Positions 5,620-6,443 of a stretch of DNA of 6,443 bases are shown here, one piece after another. Source of the stretch: an uncultured Lachnospiraceae bacterium (GTDB taxonomy: Bacteria; Bacillota; Clostridia; Lachnospirales; Lachnospiraceae); contig CAJTLD010000137.1 in assembly GCA_910577065.1 (NCBI GenBank), positions 1 through 6,443 of the forward strand, given 5' to 3'. The notes under the pieces are model-generated. The model saw nothing but the letters and a program-made list of their open reading frames with translations. It had not been told where the DNA came from and ran no database searches. The position numbers and the translations under genes were made by a program. Each line of letters starts with the position of its first letter. The stretch's first letter is position 1.

Positions 5620-6443
5620 TTAATCCGCCAAAATCTCCCGCCCCAGATAAAACGAATACAAAATCTTCTCCTTCACCCGCCTGCCCGTATTGGCCAAAAG
5701 CGCCTTTTCATACCAGTCCATCTGCTCTTGATACCTGTGTAAAAGCATCTCCTCCCCGTCCACGGCGTCCGTCTTATAATCCACCAGCACAATTTCCCCG
5801 TCTTCGATAAAAAACGCATCCATAATCCCCTGCACCAGCACCGTCGTATTGCTGCCGTCCCCTTCCAGTTCCCCGGCCGGACGCCCCATAACAAACGGCT
5901 GTTCCAGATACAATTCCTTTCGCTCTGCAGCCGCCTTCATCCGAAGCGCCAGCTTAGAACGGTAAAACGCCTCCAGCTTCCGTTTCGCCAAAAGCCCGCT
6001 CATCTCCTCCGAAAGCCGTCCCTTCGCCGTAATGACGCCAATCTGCCTTACCAGTTCCTCCGAAAGCCGCGGATGTCCCGCCAAAATCTGCACCGGAAGG
6101 CATGCCACCGCGCGGTGCATGGCACTTCCGCGCAAAACGCCCTGGTTTACTTCGCTTTCCCCTCCCGCAAACCGCGGAATATACGAAACAAAATCCGGAT
6201 CTTCCCACTCCTCCTGCTCCTTACTTCCGACCGTCTCCCCGACATCCTCAACACCGTCAAATACCGGTTCCTCTTCCTCAAACACCGCAGCCTTAAGCCG
6301 CGATTTCAGTTCCGAGACCGCATATTTTGTCCGGCGGCTTGTTTCGGCCATGTCCGGGTATCGGTACGACAGCTGCTCCTCCACATACGCGTCCGCCTCC
6401 TGATCCGAAACGGACGCCCGGTACAAAAGCCCGCCAATTCCCT
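5620..6443 (-). CDS. addA: ATP-dependent helicase/nuclease subunit A, C-terminal nuclease domain (5' part beyond window)
   Basis: AddA pairs with AddB (RexAB in lactic acid bacteria) in the RecBCD-like complex that resects DNA double-strand ends to load RecA. About 273 C-terminal residues are visible, against roughly 1,200 for the full protein; the UvrD-type helicase part lies to the right. The frame is open to the edge, beginning GIGGLLYRASVSD, so the apparent TTG start at 6426 is just an internal leucine. RecB-family nuclease motifs appear in order: LRGSAMHRA with the metal-binding His at 6115-6117, QGIMDAFF with its Asp around 5815-5820, and VDYKTD at 5767-5784 carrying the catalytic Asp and Lys. 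QMDWYEKALL and KILYSFYLGREI follow, as typical of the AddA C-terminus. The stop is TAA at 5622-5620. addB would normally lie upstream, outside the window. A linker at about 6220-6290 is strongly acidic. Confidence 0.92.
   Translation of the reverse strand, partial: GIGGLLYRASVSDQEADAYVEEQLSYRYPDMAETSRRTKYAVSELKSRLKAAVFEEEEPVFDGVEDVGETVGSKEQEEWEDPDFVSYIPRFAGGESEVNQGVLRGSAMHRAVACLPVQILAGHPRLSEELVRQIGVITAKGRLSEEMSGLLAKRKLEAFYRSKLALRMKAAAERKELYLEQPFVMGRPAGELEGDGSNTTVLVQGIMDAFFIEDGEIVLVDYKTDAVDGEEMLLHRYQEQMDWYEKALLANTGRRVKEKILYSFYLGREILAD

Noticed and set aside
5571..5810. 79-codon proline/serine-rich plus-strand frame over the addA end
   Set aside because: It is antisense to the conserved AddA nuclease motifs, and its proline/serine richness is the complement of that gene.
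6424..6426. TTG as a start codon for the addA fragment
   Set aside because: The frame stays open to the window edge and continues the family sequence (GIGGLLYRAS), so this is an internal leucine of a truncated gene.
1..6443. CRISPR arrays, tRNA/rRNA genes, insertion sequences, phage attachment sites, riboswitches
   Set aside because: On reading both strands I found no periodic direct repeats, cloverleaf-like segments, transposase or integrase coding sequence, or recognisable riboswitch leader. The intergenic regions are all short (about 105-196 nt).

Overview
The window looks like chromosome from an endospore-forming, low-to-mid GC Firmicute, most likely a Clostridia/Lachnospiraceae-type gut anaerobe. 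The evidence is dipicolinate synthase genes (dpaA, dpaB; spore-specific), strong AGGAGG-type ribosome binding sites, AddAB-type recombination machinery, a DegV-family protein, and many TTA/CTT leucine codons. The genus is inference. I see no mobile element, CRISPR array, tRNA or rRNA.

Layout. (1) 1-519, minus strand: the N-terminal 173 codons of a DegV-family fatty-acid-binding protein, cut by the window edge. (2) 520-703: a divergent intergenic region with a match to the mother-cell sigma-K consensus (AC-N17-CATACTATA) pointing at dpaA, and a weaker candidate vegetative promoter for degV. (3) 704-4049, plus strand: a compact three-gene operon dpaA-dpaB-asnB, with gaps of 13 and 15 nt. DpaA and DpaB make dipicolinic acid, the calcium chelator of the spore core. 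The third gene is a long-form glutamine-hydrolysing asparagine synthetase that the layout places under the same sporulation promoter. (4) 4050-4154: convergent terminator region with two hairpins. (5) 4155-5105, minus strand: an exported protein of unknown family with an HEETH zincin-like motif and a downstream NEF glutamate, a candidate secreted metallopeptidase. (6) 5106-5301: divergent intergenic region with a near-consensus sigma-A promoter (TTTACA-N17-TATAAT) for the small gene to the right, a perfect 7-bp inverted repeat, and a speculative minus-strand promoter. (7) 5302-5484, plus strand: an AT-rich gene for a 60-residue charged, helical protein of unknown function. (8) 5485-5619: a long near-perfect hairpin acting as a convergent terminator. 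(9) 5620-6443, minus strand: the C-terminal nuclease domain of the AddA helicase-nuclease, cut by the window edge.

The clearest functional unit is the sporulation operon. Its link to asparagine synthetase is the most interpretable biological lead: the amidotransferase could supply asparagine to the sporulating mother cell or amidate diaminopimelate in spore peptidoglycan, and DpaAB draws on that same DAP pathway. The least characterised gene is the secreted HExxH protein. I do not see convincing evidence of a wholly new multi-gene system.
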